From Roseobacter sp. GAI101 (GTDB taxonomy: Bacteria > Pseudomonadota > Alphaproteobacteria > Rhodobacterales > Rhodobacteraceae), in contig NZ_DS999214.1 of the NCBI RefSeq assembly GCF_000156335.1, forward strand, positions 210,883-274,882: a DNA stretch of 64,000 bases. The letters run 5' to 3'. The notes under the pieces are model-generated. The model worked only from the letters and a program-made list of their open reading frames with translations. It made no database searches and was not told the origin of the DNA. Positions 8,958 through 17,870 of this stretch are shown here, piece by piece. Every line of letters starts with the position of its first letter. The first letter of the stretch is position 1. The position numbers and the translations under genes are program-made.

Positions 8958-11900
8958 GGACCTTGACCAAAGCCGTGTCGACCTCTGTGTACCTTCTGGG
9001 TGCGGCAGCACTTTGTGCCGCGATCTGGTTCGGCCTGCCGATCCTTGGCGTCGACATGCTGGCCATGCCAGAACTGCGCGCCGGGCTGATCGGGGCGGTC
9101 TTGCTGGTCCTGCTGGTGGCCATGGTGCTGCGCCGCCGCAAGCGCAAGCGGGCGGCACGGTCACTTGAACAAAGCCTTGTCGCCAGCCAGGTCGGCGACG
9201 GCGAAGTGCTGGCGGAACGCATGCAGGATGCTTTGGCCCAGCTGAAGAAATCAGGCGGGGCGACCGCGCTCTATGATTTGCCGTGGTATGTCATGATCGG
9301 CCCACCGGGGGCCGGCAAGACAACGGCGCTGGTGCATTCAGGTCTCGATTTCCCCGGCACCGATCCACGATCCGTCGCGGGGTTCGGCGGCACGCGGAAT
9401 TGCGATTTCTGGTTCGCAAAGGACGCCGTTCTGGTTGATACCGCAGGGCGCTATACGACGCAGGACAGCGACGCGCAGGCGGACCGCGCCAGCTGGGGGG
9501 CGTTCCTGGGGCAGCTCAAGGCCGCGCGGTCGGACCAGCCGATCAATGGCATCATCCTTGCCTTTTCGTGCACGGACCTGATGACCGCAGAAGAGGCCGA
9601 GCTGAACGCCCATGCCGACACCATCCGCGCCCGTCTTGCTGAGGTTCATGAAACCTTGCGCACCCATGTGCCGGTCTACGTCATTTTCACCAAGGCAGAT
9701 ATCATCGCCGGTTTCCGTCAGTACTTTGGCGGGTTTGAGGAAGCCCGCCGCCGGGGTGTCTGGGGCGTCACGTTCCAGACCCGCAGCCGCAAGGAACAGA
9801 CGTGGCAAACCGTGCCGGATGAATACGCCCGTCTGATGACCCGTCTGTCGGACGAGGTCAGCGACCGGATGGCCGAAGAACTGGACAGTGCCACGCGGAT
9901 CGCGATTTACGGGTTCCCGAACCAGATGGAGATGCTTGAGCCCAAAATCACCGGCTTTCTGCGCGGTGTGTTCGAAGGGGCGTCGCAGACCAAGGCGATC
10001 TTGCGCGGGTTCTACTTTACATCCGGTACCCAGGAAGGAACGCCGATCGATCAGGTCCTGGGGTCGATCGCGGCCAATGGGGCAGGGGGGATGCAACCTG
10101 CCTTCATGTCCGGTCGTGGGCGCAGTTTCTTTTTGCACGACCTGTTGAAAAAGGTCATTTTCGCCGAACGTGACTGGGTCGGCTATGACCGCAGGCGGAT
10201 GGTGCGCCGCACCATTTTCAGGGGGCTTGCCAAGACGGCCATCGCGACGGCCTGTATCGCGGCGGCGGGCGCTTTCGGCTACAGCTTCTGGAACAACGCG
10301 TCCCTTGTCCGCGAGGCGAACGCGCAGACCCAGGCCTATGCGCAGCGCGCCGATCTGCTGTTGAACAACCGCTATATCGAAAACGCGGCGACGCGTCCTT
10401 TGTTGCCAGCCCTTGCCGCTGTCCGTGCCATTCCCGCCGGCTATGCCGACCCAAGGCCGCAGACCGCGCTGGAACAGTTTGGCCTGTCGCGGCGCGATGT
10501 CCTGCGCGGTGCCGCAGTCGAGGCGTATTCGGACAGTCTTGAGCGATTGTTGCGGCCGCGCATGATGCTGCTGGCCGAACGGCGCTTGGCGGATGCCTTG
10601 ATCAGGGAAGATCACGCCGAAGCCTACCGCGCGCTCAAGGTGTATATCCTGCTGGCCAAGGAACAGAACGGCCGTGACGATGATCTGGCGATCCAAAGCT
10701 ATTTCGCGCAGGCATGGACCGAAGAATATCAGGTCTCTGGGTCGGACAAGGATTACCGCGCGATCAATGCGCATCTGGCGGCAATGCTGGCCCTGGACGA
10801 CCGTGTTTCGCCCCCGATCAAGCCGAACAAGGCCCTGGTGGACCGCGCGCGCGAGGAACTGTTCGATCTGCCGCTGGCTGTACAGGTTTTGACCGTCGCC
10901 CGCAGCGAGGCCGCAGTGTTGCCGCAATGGCATCTGGCCGATGTGCTGGCCGAGGCGGACAGGCTGCGCCTGACGGATGGCCGCGCTGCCAAGACGCTTG
11001 TGTTGCCCGGGCTTTTTACCTTTGACGGGTATTGGGATACCTTTCAGAAAGCACTTTCCAGGGCGCAGGAAACTGTTGACGCCGAAGCGTGGGTATTGGC
11101 CAAGGCAATTACAGCCGCGTCCGAGCGTGCGCGCCTGACCGAAGACGTGCATACGCTATACGCCCAGCAATTTGCCGCAGAATGGAACGGGATGCTGGGC
11201 CTTGTGGCAGGCAATAGCGACGTGACCATGCTGGCCGCCTTGGCCGATGTGATCGCGACCCAAGCACAGGTGGCGCGTTTTCTGGATCCTGACCCCGATA
11301 CGGGCCAAGAGTCCGATGCCCTGCGGACTGTCAAGGGCATGTGGCCGCAGCTGAGTTCGATTGATCTTCGGCGGCGGGCAGAGGAGATCGCGCAAGGTTT
11401 CAAACCCTGGCTTGGGCTGGTGCAGGGTACCATGGGCGCGCGGCCGGTCGATACGGTCATCAAGGATCTGACCGCCCTGTCGACCGATCCCGAAAGATTG
11501 CAAGAGGTGGCCACCCGCGTCGCGGCATTGCCGCCGCTGGTGGGGCGCATGGCGGGCTATGCGGGGCTGGCGGGCGCAGAGACCGTTTTGACGCGTGATG
11601 TTACCGACGTGTGCCACGAGAAGATTGCGCCGTTTTACCCGTTCGGGGGCGAAACGGCAAAGCCGCTGCCTGTTGCCGATTTCGGCGCTTTCTTTGGCTA
11701 TGGCGGGCAGGTTGACCGTTTCTGGCAGACATATGGGGGGAAAGGCAGTGTCGTGCTGCCGGTCTCTGAATCGGTGCAGGCGGAATTCGGCAAGCTGGAT
11801 GCGTTGCGCGCCGGTCTTTTCGAGGCGGGATCAAGCGTGCCCAAGATGGCGCTGAACCTGCGTCTGGGGGGCGTGACCAAAGGCGTTACGTCCGTGGACG

Positions 11901-12226
11901 TCGATCTGGGCAATGGCGTGCAGCGCCTTGTGTCGGGCGGACCCGGCATCGTCATCGACTGGCCTGCGAACATCAATGGCATGGTCTGGACGGTGAACGG
12001 CGATCTGGACGACGTCGGGACGCTGACGCTTGATGCTGGTCCCTGGTCGGTGATCGACCTGATACGGCGTGGCGGGGATGTGCAGACCGAAGGGGCCAAC
12101 GTGGACATGACCCACCGTGCAGGGTGGCACGCGTTCCGGATATCCCTTGGCGTTGAAGGCGGGACGAAGATGCCGTTCCTTGATCCGATCTGGCAGGATT
12201 TCACCTGTCCCGACCGGTTGGAGTGA
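8954..12226 (+). CDS. tssM: TssM / IcmF-family type VI secretion inner-membrane protein
   Basis: 1090 residues from a GTG that overlaps the tssL stop. Two N-terminal membrane helices are seen (VYLLGAAALCAAIWFGL and GLIGAVLLVLLVAMVL). A cytoplasmic GTPase-like domain with intact Walker A GPPGAGKTT (residues 116-124) and DTAGRY follows. A third helix near residue 425 (ATACIAAAGAFGYSFW) leads to a long periplasmic part ending in the IcmF-related beta domain. Size and layout match the family (about 1100-1200). In known T6SS, TssM with TssL and the lipoprotein TssJ spans the envelope; no TssJ is seen here. It lies upstream of the PP2C phosphatase and kinase, a frequent T6SS regulatory neighbourhood. 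Confidence 0.93.
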   Translation: MRTLTKAVSTSVYLLGAAALCAAIWFGLPILGVDMLAMPELRAGLIGAVLLVLLVAMVLRRRKRKRAARSLEQSLVASQVGDGEVLAERMQDALAQLKKSGGATALYDLPWYVMIGPPGAGKTTALVHSGLDFPGTDPRSVAGFGGTRNCDFWFAKDAVLVDTAGRYTTQDSDAQADRASWGAFLGQLKAARSDQPINGIILAFSCTDLMTAEEAELNAHADTIRARLAEVHETLRTHVPVYVIFTKADIIAGFRQYFGGFEEARRRGVWGVTFQTRSRKEQTWQTVPDEYARLMTRLSDEVSDRMAEELDSATRIAIYGFPNQMEMLEPKITGFLRGVFEGASQTKAILRGFYFTSGTQEGTPIDQVLGSIAANGAGGMQPAFMSGRGRSFFLHDLLKKVIFAERDWVGYDRRRMVRRTIFRGLAKTAIATACIAAAGAFGYSFWNNASLVREANAQTQAYAQRADLLLNNRYIENAATRPLLPALAAVRAIPAGYADPRPQTALEQFGLSRRDVLRGAAVEAYSDSLERLLRPRMMLLAERRLADALIREDHAEAYRALKVYILLAKEQNGRDDDLAIQSYFAQAWTEEYQVSGSDKDYRAINAHLAAMLALDDRVSPPIKPNKALVDRAREELFDLPLAVQVLTVARSEAAVLPQWHLADVLAEADRLRLTDGRAAKTLVLPGLFTFDGYWDTFQKALSRAQETVDAEAWVLAKAITAASERARLTEDVHTLYAQQFAAEWNGMLGLVAGNSDVTMLAALADVIATQAQVARFLDPDPDTGQESDALRTVKGMWPQLSSIDLRRRAEEIAQGFKPWLGLVQGTMGARPVDTVIKDLTALSTDPERLQEVATRVAALPPLVGRMAGYAGLAGAETVLTRDVTDVCHEKIAPFYPFGGETAKPLPVADFGAFFGYGGQVDRFWQTYGGKGSVVLPVSESVQAEFGKLDALRAGLFEAGSSVPKMALNLRLGGVTKGVTSVDVDLGNGVQRLVSGGPGIVIDWPANINGMVWTVNGDLDDVGTLTLDAGPWSVIDLIRRGGDVQTEGANVDMTHRAGWHAFRISLGVEGGTKMPFLDPIWQDFTCPDRLE

Positions 12227-12394
12227 CCGGCAACCGGCCTAGCCACAGGGGGGGCCAGGGGCAGGGTGGTTGACCGCATCAGGATCGCGGGCGGAAAGAG
12301 GGTATCGCGATGCCCCTTTCGATGCCAAAGTGACATGATCTGATTGCGCGTGGGTCAGGTGACGGACGAAATGCCTTGAGGAGGGCCGGCAGAA

Positions 12395-13210
12395 ATGAAC
12401 GCAAAGATGGTGGCGTCGGTCGATGGCATGATGGCCTTTGAAACCAGCACGCGCACGGACGTCGGTCGTGTCCGCAAGTTGAACGAAGACAGCTTGCTGG
12501 CCTTGCCTGAATCCGGACTGTGGGTGGTTGCAGACGGGATGGGCGGACATACGGCGGGCGATTTCGCAAGCCAGACGATCGTGGCCCAGATGAAGACGAT
12601 CGGCCTGCCGACAGGGGCCATGGATTTGCGGGCCCGGTTCATGGACCGGCTGACAAAGGCCAATGCCCGTATCCATGCCCATGCTGCCGAAATTGGTCAG
12701 AAGACGATCGGGGCCACCGTCGTGGGGCTGTTGATCCAGCAGGATCATTTCGCCTGCATCTGGTCGGGTGACAGCCGCATCTACCGGATGCGGGGCCGCA
12801 AGCTGACCCGCGTCACCCGCGACCACACCGAGGTGCAGGCGCTTTTGGATGCCGGTTCCATCACCGCCGAACAGGCAGAGGCATGGCCCCGCAAAAACGT
12901 GATTACCCGCGCGATTGGCGTGACGGACCTGCCCGAATGTGACATGGTCGAAGGGAAGCTGGCTGATGGTGACGTTTTTCTTTTGTGTTCCGACGGTTTG
13001 ACTGAATATTTTGACGACTCCGAATTGGCAGATGTATTATACGAAGGTGTGGATTTCCCGCTTGAGGGGATGTGCGCCCATTTGGTTGGCACCGCGCTTG
13101 CGCGGGGGGGGAAAGACAATGTTTCCGTTGTCATGGTCCGCTGCCAACAGCTGGATTTACCGGGATTTGCCGTTGATGGCGATTATCCCGAGCTTAGAGG
13201 ATTGCAATGA
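12395..13210 (+). CDS. pppA: PP2C-family Ser/Thr phosphatase (PppA-like)
   Basis: 271 residues. The metal-binding PP2C motifs are all present: RKLNEDS, VADGMGGH, SGDSRIYRMR, LLCSDGLTEYF and KDNVSVVMVR, so it should be an active manganese/magnesium-dependent phosphatase. No membrane segment is present. A GAGGAG element lies about 17 bp before the first ATG; a second ATG four codons on and another at MMAFETST are alternatives. The stop overlaps the start of the kinase gene (ATGA), a strong sign that kinase and phosphatase form an antagonistic pair. In T6SS of Pseudomonas, PppA and PpkA set the phosphorylation state of the FHA protein; the same role here is inferred and the FHA partner is not in view. 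Confidence 0.9.
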   Translation: MNAKMVASVDGMMAFETSTRTDVGRVRKLNEDSLLALPESGLWVVADGMGGHTAGDFASQTIVAQMKTIGLPTGAMDLRARFMDRLTKANARIHAHAAEIGQKTIGATVVGLLIQQDHFACIWSGDSRIYRMRGRKLTRVTRDHTEVQALLDAGSITAEQAEAWPRKNVITRAIGVTDLPECDMVEGKLADGDVFLLCSDGLTEYFDDSELADVLYEGVDFPLEGMCAHLVGTALARGGKDNVSVVMVRCQQLDLPGFAVDGDYPELRGLQ

Positions 13211-15303
13211 GCGACGAGAAAAAGACGTCTGACAAGACACCGGACACGGGTGCAGACGACGATGACAAGACAATCCTGTTCAGTCCTCAGCCTGCCGCAC
13301 CTGCGCCCGCGCCAGACGTGCCCGAGGACGATGACGACCGCACCATCGTCGTGCGCGATACGCCAAGCGCGCCTGCACCTGTCGCCGAAGACGACGCCGG
13401 CGCTAGCGTTGAAGAGATGCCCCAAAGCGAAGTTCAGACCGTTCCGGTCGAACCTGCGGCCCCCGAGCCGGCCAGCGCGGCCCCGGTAACGGAAACGCCG
13501 TCCGTTGTGGCCCCGAATGCAGGGATCGTCAGCTCTCCGATCACCTCGCTTGAACCGGGGATGGTCATCAACAACATGTACCGGGTCGAAGAAAGTCTGG
13601 ACCAGGGCGGCATGGGCCGGGTGTTTCGCGGCGAGGAGATCGGCACCGGTGAATCCGTAGCGATCAAGGTCATTCTGCCCGAGATGGCAGAGGACACCAA
13701 GGTTGCCGACATGTTCCGCCGCGAGGCGCGCGTCTTGCGCCAGCTGCACCATGACGCGATCGTCCGCTATTTTGCCTATGTGCCGCCGGATGAGAACCTG
13801 AGCTTTCACGCGCTGGTCATGGGGTTCATTCAAGGCACCAAACTGTCGGACACGCTGAAAGAAGGTGGCCCGCTGAAGCGGAGCGATGTCATCAAGCTGA
13901 CCATGCGGTTGGCCGACGGGCTGGAACGGGCGCATAGCATCGGCGTGGTGCACCGCGATCTGTCGCCGGATAACGTGATGCTGCAAGACGGCGATATCGG
14001 CAAGGCGGTGTTGATCGACTTCGGAATCTCGCGGTCGTCGACCGTCAAGGACGTCACCATCGGCAACGAATTTGCGGGCAAGCTGAAATATGTATCGCCC
14101 GAACAGCTGGGATCGTTCGGGGGACAGGCCGAGGGCCCCAGCGATGTCTATTCGCTGGGTCTGCTGATGATCGCGATGCTGATGGGCAAGCCCTACAACA
14201 TGGGTGGCAACTTTGCCGAAGCGGTGCAGCTGCGGATGAGCGTGCCTGACATCAGCATGGTGCCCGAGGAATTCCAGCCGATGCTGCACGCGATGTTGCA
14301 GCCCGACCCCAAGCTGCGCATGTCCGGCATGACCGAGGTCAAGGATGAGCTGCGCGCCATGATGGACGGAGAGGGCATGACGACGCGGTCGCGTTTGACG
14401 ATGCCCGTAACGGAGACGGCGCAGGACCGGTCCGTGCCCGGTTTGCAAGCGGTGCCATTCGCGTCGACCAGCACCGGGGGGCAGACCAGTTCACCGCGCA
14501 CCATGGCACCCACGCGTTTGCCTGATCTTCCGGCAAAGTCCAGTCGCGGGCTTGTCGCGACACTGATGGTCGCCGGGTTGGCGGCAGTTGGCGGGGCTGC
14601 GGTGTTTTTCGCCGGTGATTTCATGGCCGGTGGCAGCACTGATGGCGGCAGCACAGCGTCTGATCCAGTCGCCGCCGGGCTTGAGCGTACGGTGGGCAGC
14701 CGCGCCACGTTTCTGGCGGAAACCGTGCCGCAGGACTGCGCCTATGCCGCGCGCCGGACACACGGGGATGTGGCGGGTCTGATCGAAGGGTTTGCCCAGA
14801 ACCTGACGCCCTTGCAGGGCATTGGCGACGCGTATGGGGCCGCATTTGGCAGTACGCCCGATGTCGTGCCGCGCAATGTGACGGCACCGCAATGTGCCGT
14901 GCTTGATTTTGCACGCAGCCTTCAGGGCACCAACGGCGGCGGGGTCGAACTTTCCCTGACGCAAAGCACGCTTTCGCGGTCCGAAGGGGTGCAAGGCACC
15001 TTGCATGGCAGTGCGGGACGGCAAAACTGGCTGGCGCTTGTTGATCCGAACGGGCAGGTCTTTTCCCTGATGCGGCAGTTCGATGACGCCATCGGGGACG
15101 AGCGGCGGTTTGCATTCCGGCTGCCCTCGGCGGCACCGGGTATCTATATGCTGGTGGCCACGGCGTCAGACAGCCCGTTGGTACGCGCTGGTGCCATGCG
15201 GGACGGAACGCAAGCCTCTGACATCCTGCCGTTGATGACCCGCGAGCTTGCAACCGACGGGCAGGGGGCGGCGGATGTCGCCTTTCTCGAGCTGACGCGA
15301 TAA
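13207..15303 (+). CDS. ppkA: Transmembrane Ser/Thr protein kinase (PpkA-like) with periplasmic Cys-pair domain
   Basis: 698 residues. The acidic head carries two near-identical threonine motifs, DDDDKTIL (Thr22) and DDDDRTIV (Thr46). The Hanks-type kinase domain (about 118-400) is complete: LDQGGMGRVFRG loop, Lys154 in VAIKV, HRD at 249-251, DFG at 271-273. A Pro/Thr linker leads to one membrane helix at about 447-468. The periplasmic C-terminus (about 495-698) has Cys511 and Cys563. From Cys563 it aligns without gaps to the end domain of the TonB-like protein encoded convergently at 15399-16982. It is not the usual PpkA C-terminus known to me. The head motifs may be autophosphorylation or FHA-docking sites. 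Confidence 0.9.
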   Translation: MSDEKKTSDKTPDTGADDDDKTILFSPQPAAPAPAPDVPEDDDDRTIVVRDTPSAPAPVAEDDAGASVEEMPQSEVQTVPVEPAAPEPASAAPVTETPSVVAPNAGIVSSPITSLEPGMVINNMYRVEESLDQGGMGRVFRGEEIGTGESVAIKVILPEMAEDTKVADMFRREARVLRQLHHDAIVRYFAYVPPDENLSFHALVMGFIQGTKLSDTLKEGGPLKRSDVIKLTMRLADGLERAHSIGVVHRDLSPDNVMLQDGDIGKAVLIDFGISRSSTVKDVTIGNEFAGKLKYVSPEQLGSFGGQAEGPSDVYSLGLLMIAMLMGKPYNMGGNFAEAVQLRMSVPDISMVPEEFQPMLHAMLQPDPKLRMSGMTEVKDELRAMMDGEGMTTRSRLTMPVTETAQDRSVPGLQAVPFASTSTGGQTSSPRTMAPTRLPDLPAKSSRGLVATLMVAGLAAVGGAAVFFAGDFMAGGSTDGGSTASDPVAAGLERTVGSRATFLAETVPQDCAYAARRTHGDVAGLIEGFAQNLTPLQGIGDAYGAAFGSTPDVVPRNVTAPQCAVLDFARSLQGTNGGGVELSLTQSTLSRSEGVQGTLHGSAGRQNWLALVDPNGQVFSLMRQFDDAIGDERRFAFRLPSAAPGIYMLVATASDSPLVRAGAMRDGTQASDILPLMTRELATDGQGAADVAFLELTR

Positions 15304-15309
15304 GGATAA

Positions 15310-15331
15310 ATGCGCCTCGTGCGGGGCGCAT
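15310..15331. terminator. Hairpin between convergent kinase and TonB-like genes
   Basis: ATGCGCC (15310-15316) pairs with GGCGCAT (15325-15331), 7 bp with an 8-base loop. It stands in the 95-bp gap between two converging genes and could end transcription from both sides. There is no clear T-run, so it is a weak candidate. Confidence 0.4.
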
Positions 15332-15398
15332 CCCTGTGTTTACGGCAGCGGAATGGGCTGAAAACCAGCGTCCCGATAAGCGCCTGATCAGCGCCCGA

Positions 15399-16982
15399 TC
15401 AACGGACGTCGAAGGTCGCGACCCCGAATACCATGTTGCGCAGGGTATCACCGGGGATTGGCGCGAAGACGGTTTGCGAAACATTCCCGATGCGGGCTTC
15501 GATATCCAGGGGAGCGGCCTGCGTCCCCAAGGCGAGCAGGATTTGACGGGTGGCACGCACTGGCCCCGACCGTGCGACGGGGGCGGCAAATACCGGTACA
15601 TCATCTTCAAGACGAACGAAGGGTGTCATGTCCTGCACGACGCCATTGTCATCAATCAGCAACAGCGTCACGAACAGCCCGCCCGCGCCGATAACACGGC
15701 CGTTCAGCGTGTCCCCGCTTGCGAGAGACGTGCTTTCCAGGGCCAGGCCGATGCGGCTGGCAGGATAACTTTCGGCCTGACGCAGAATATCAAGCGTGGC
15801 GCATTGGCGGGGGTCGATCTCTTCTCGGGTTTGCACTGGCTCGAAGCCGAGGTTTGCCGTCACGCGTTCTGCCAGATCATCCAGAACGTCCAGATCTGTC
15901 CCGATCAGAGAGATGCCAGCGCCTGGATTTCCACTTGCCCGTCGCGGCAGGATCAGCGTGCATTGGGTTTGCGGCAATGCGCGGATGCGACGCAGCAACT
16001 GACCGATGGCGATATCCGAGGCTGTCGGATTGGGCAACGCGCGCGGTGCCGGGGGAGGGGAGGCTGCCGGTGTTTCGTCCGCTTCTGGTGCGGTCGCTTC
16101 TGGCTCGGTTGTTTCCGGCGGGGTGGCTTCGGGTTCGGGCAGCACAACGGGTTCCGGCGCGGCGACGGCTGGCGTGTCGAGCGGAATTTCCGGCACCGGT
16201 TCAGGCGTCAAAAGAGCGAGAACATCAGGCTCGGGCGAGGCTTCGGGGGTTAGCAGCAGGGCGCTGTCCTGCTCCGGCCCGACATCGGCAACAAGGCCGC
16301 CACGGCTTTCGGCCAAGGGGTTCAACACCGTGTCGTCAATCGGGCTGATCCCCTCGATCGCGAGCAGCGACGGTGTTTCGGGTTCGGGTTCAGCGACTGT
16401 CGGAAGGGGCAGGGGGGCTGGTTCCGGCTCTGGCACAGGTGCAATCACCGTTTCTTCCGGCTGCAATGCTGCGACCTCTTGCGGGGCGGGCTCTGGTTCG
16501 ATCGGCCGCTGTTCGACCACCTCCGGCTCCACTGGTTCGGGTTCAGCCGCCTCGGGTTCTATGGCTTCCGGTTCGGTGACATCCGGTTCCGTCAGCGCAA
16601 GATCATCCGGCTGGGTGACGTCTTGCTCTGGCGCAAGGGCAGTGTCATCGGGCGCGAGCGCTTCCTGATCCGGGTCCAGTGCCGTCAGGCTGTCAGGCAG
16701 TTCTGCTTCGGTCCGGGTATCCGGTTCCAGCGGGATCGCATCCGGCGGGATCAGCATGCTTTCGTCGATCACATCGGTTTCGCCCACGATCTCGGCATCC
16801 AGAATTTCCAGACTGACGGCAAACTCGGGCTCGGGCCGTTCGGATTCCACCGGATCAGGCAGAAACGCGACCGCCCCCGACAGCATGAAAAAGGCAATGA
16901 CCCCGGCATGAGTGGCCGCCGATGCGGTCATCGAACCGTACCATGCCAGCCCTTTTGCGTCAGCGTGCGGTAGAAAGCTCAT
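15399..16982 (-). CDS. TonB-like Pro/Glu-rich energy-transducer protein with Cys-pair periplasmic domain
   Basis: 527 residues. A short cytoplasmic head is followed by one membrane helix (about residues 22-43, THAGVIAFFMLSGAVAFL). A very acidic Pro/Glu/Val-rich linker of about 270 residues comes next, long enough to span the periplasm as in TonB/TolA. A globular C-terminal domain follows from about 330. That domain has Cys341 and Cys394. From Cys394 through IDDNG it aligns gaplessly over about 55 residues with the kinase C-terminus next door. It lacks a recognisable TonB C-terminal motif such as YP, so TonB-like refers to architecture and to the overlapping ExbD and ExbB genes (ATGA overlap with the second ExbD). 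It may deliver proton-motive work to an outer-envelope partner; that is inference. Confidence 0.75.
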   Translation of the reverse strand: MSFLPHADAKGLAWYGSMTASAATHAGVIAFFMLSGAVAFLPDPVESERPEPEFAVSLEILDAEIVGETDVIDESMLIPPDAIPLEPDTRTEAELPDSLTALDPDQEALAPDDTALAPEQDVTQPDDLALTEPDVTEPEAIEPEAAEPEPVEPEVVEQRPIEPEPAPQEVAALQPEETVIAPVPEPEPAPLPLPTVAEPEPETPSLLAIEGISPIDDTVLNPLAESRGGLVADVGPEQDSALLLTPEASPEPDVLALLTPEPVPEIPLDTPAVAAPEPVVLPEPEATPPETTEPEATAPEADETPAASPPPAPRALPNPTASDIAIGQLLRRIRALPQTQCTLILPRRASGNPGAGISLIGTDLDVLDDLAERVTANLGFEPVQTREEIDPRQCATLDILRQAESYPASRIGLALESTSLASGDTLNGRVIGAGGLFVTLLLIDDNGVVQDMTPFVRLEDDVPVFAAPVARSGPVRATRQILLALGTQAAPLDIEARIGNVSQTVFAPIPGDTLRNMVFGVATFDVR

Positions 16983-17383
16983 TCCTCATCGCCCCCCGCA
17001 TTGAGGTGGAGGGTGACAAGCCGGACTTCGACCGCGATCAGGGCTTCTTCGTCAAGGATGGTCAAGAGGTTCGCTGCCGTCATTTCCCGGTCGGTCAGGA
17101 CATGCACCGTGGGGCTGTCGATCAGGGCGTCGGCCAAGGCCCCTTTTTCAATGACCTCACCGTCAAGCAACATTGCGCCGTCGGCCTGGATGATCAGCAG
17201 GGGATCGGGCAACAGGTCAAGCGGCAGGCGGGTGGTTTCCGGCAAGCTTACCTCGACTGTTCTCGAGCTCATCAGCGAACCGGTGGTGATGAAGAAAAAG
17301 ATGAGCAGAAGCACGATGTTGATGATCGCCAGCGAGCTGTCGAATTGCGCACCCTTGCGGCGTTGAGGAAGGCGCGACTGCAT
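16979..17383 (-). CDS. ExbD/TolR-like protein 2 (Asn in place of the conserved Asp)
   Basis: 134 residues from the ATG at 17383, two bases after the first ExbD stop; an upstream in-frame ATG would overlap that gene heavily. One membrane helix (LAIINIVLLLIFFFITTG) and an ExbD-like periplasmic domain with conserved TDR near residue 95. The proton-pathway Asp of ExbD/TolR, normally in P-x-I-D, is replaced by Asn22 here (AIIN). The partner ExbD upstream keeps Asp24. The stop overlaps the start of the TonB-like gene. A heteromeric stator with one protonatable subunit is the likely arrangement. Confidence 0.85.
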   Translation of the reverse strand: MQSRLPQRRKGAQFDSSLAIINIVLLLIFFFITTGSLMSSRTVEVSLPETTRLPLDLLPDPLLIIQADGAMLLDGEVIEKGALADALIDSPTVHVLTDREMTAANLLTILDEEALIAVEVRLVTLHLNAGGDEE

Positions 17384-17384
17384 A

Positions 17385-17855
17385 TCAGGCCCCTTCGCGG
17401 GTGATTTGGACACCGGCGACATTGGCACCTTCAAGCGCCTCCAGCGCTTGGGCAACGTCCTGGACGCGCGCGGTATCGCCGACGATCAGAACGACCTGGC
17501 CAGGGGTGTCCTGGCTGCCGATGGCGTCAGCCAAGGACCCGAGTTGCGTGATGTCGTAATCCTGTCCTGCCGTGCGGACCGACCCGTTGCTGATCGTCCA
17601 AAGCGTGACATCCACAGTGTCGGAACGCGGCGGCGGCGCTGGCTTCGTCTCGTCTATGCCGGCACCGGCGGTCTGGTCATCGTTCGGGTCAGGGGCTGCG
17701 GCGGACGCGGTTTTCAGCGTGATCAGCGAATAGGGCGTCAGGCTTGTCGACAGCATGAAGAAGATCAACAGCTGAAACATGGCATCCGCCAATGGGGTCA
17801 AAACAAATCGGTAGCTGCGTTTGCGTTCCGGCAGCGGGACTTTTTTAGAGGCCAT
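17385..17855 (-). CDS. ExbD/TolR-like protein 1 (conserved Asp present)
   Basis: 156 residues. The single membrane helix carries the expected TPLADAMFQLLIFFMLST with Asp24 in the proton-conducting position. A Pro/Asp-rich linker (about 55-80) leads to a C-terminal ExbD-like periplasmic domain with the pattern VxLIVGDTARVQDVAQALEAL. It begins 15 bp after the ExbB-like gene and ends 1 bp before the second ExbD, so the four genes ExbB-ExbD-ExbD-TonB-like are one operon on the minus strand. Function: stator subunit of a proton-driven complex in the inner membrane. Confidence 0.88.
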   Translation of the reverse strand: MASKKVPLPERKRSYRFVLTPLADAMFQLLIFFMLSTSLTPYSLITLKTASAAAPDPNDDQTAGAGIDETKPAPPPRSDTVDVTLWTISNGSVRTAGQDYDITQLGSLADAIGSQDTPGQVVLIVGDTARVQDVAQALEALEGANVAGVQITREGA

Positions 17856-17870
17856 GCGATGCGGCCCCGA

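Noticed and set aside
7521-15303. Complete type VI secretion system
   Set aside because: Only tssL, tssM, phosphatase and kinase are present; none of tssA, B, C, D, E, F, G, H, I, J, K is in the window.
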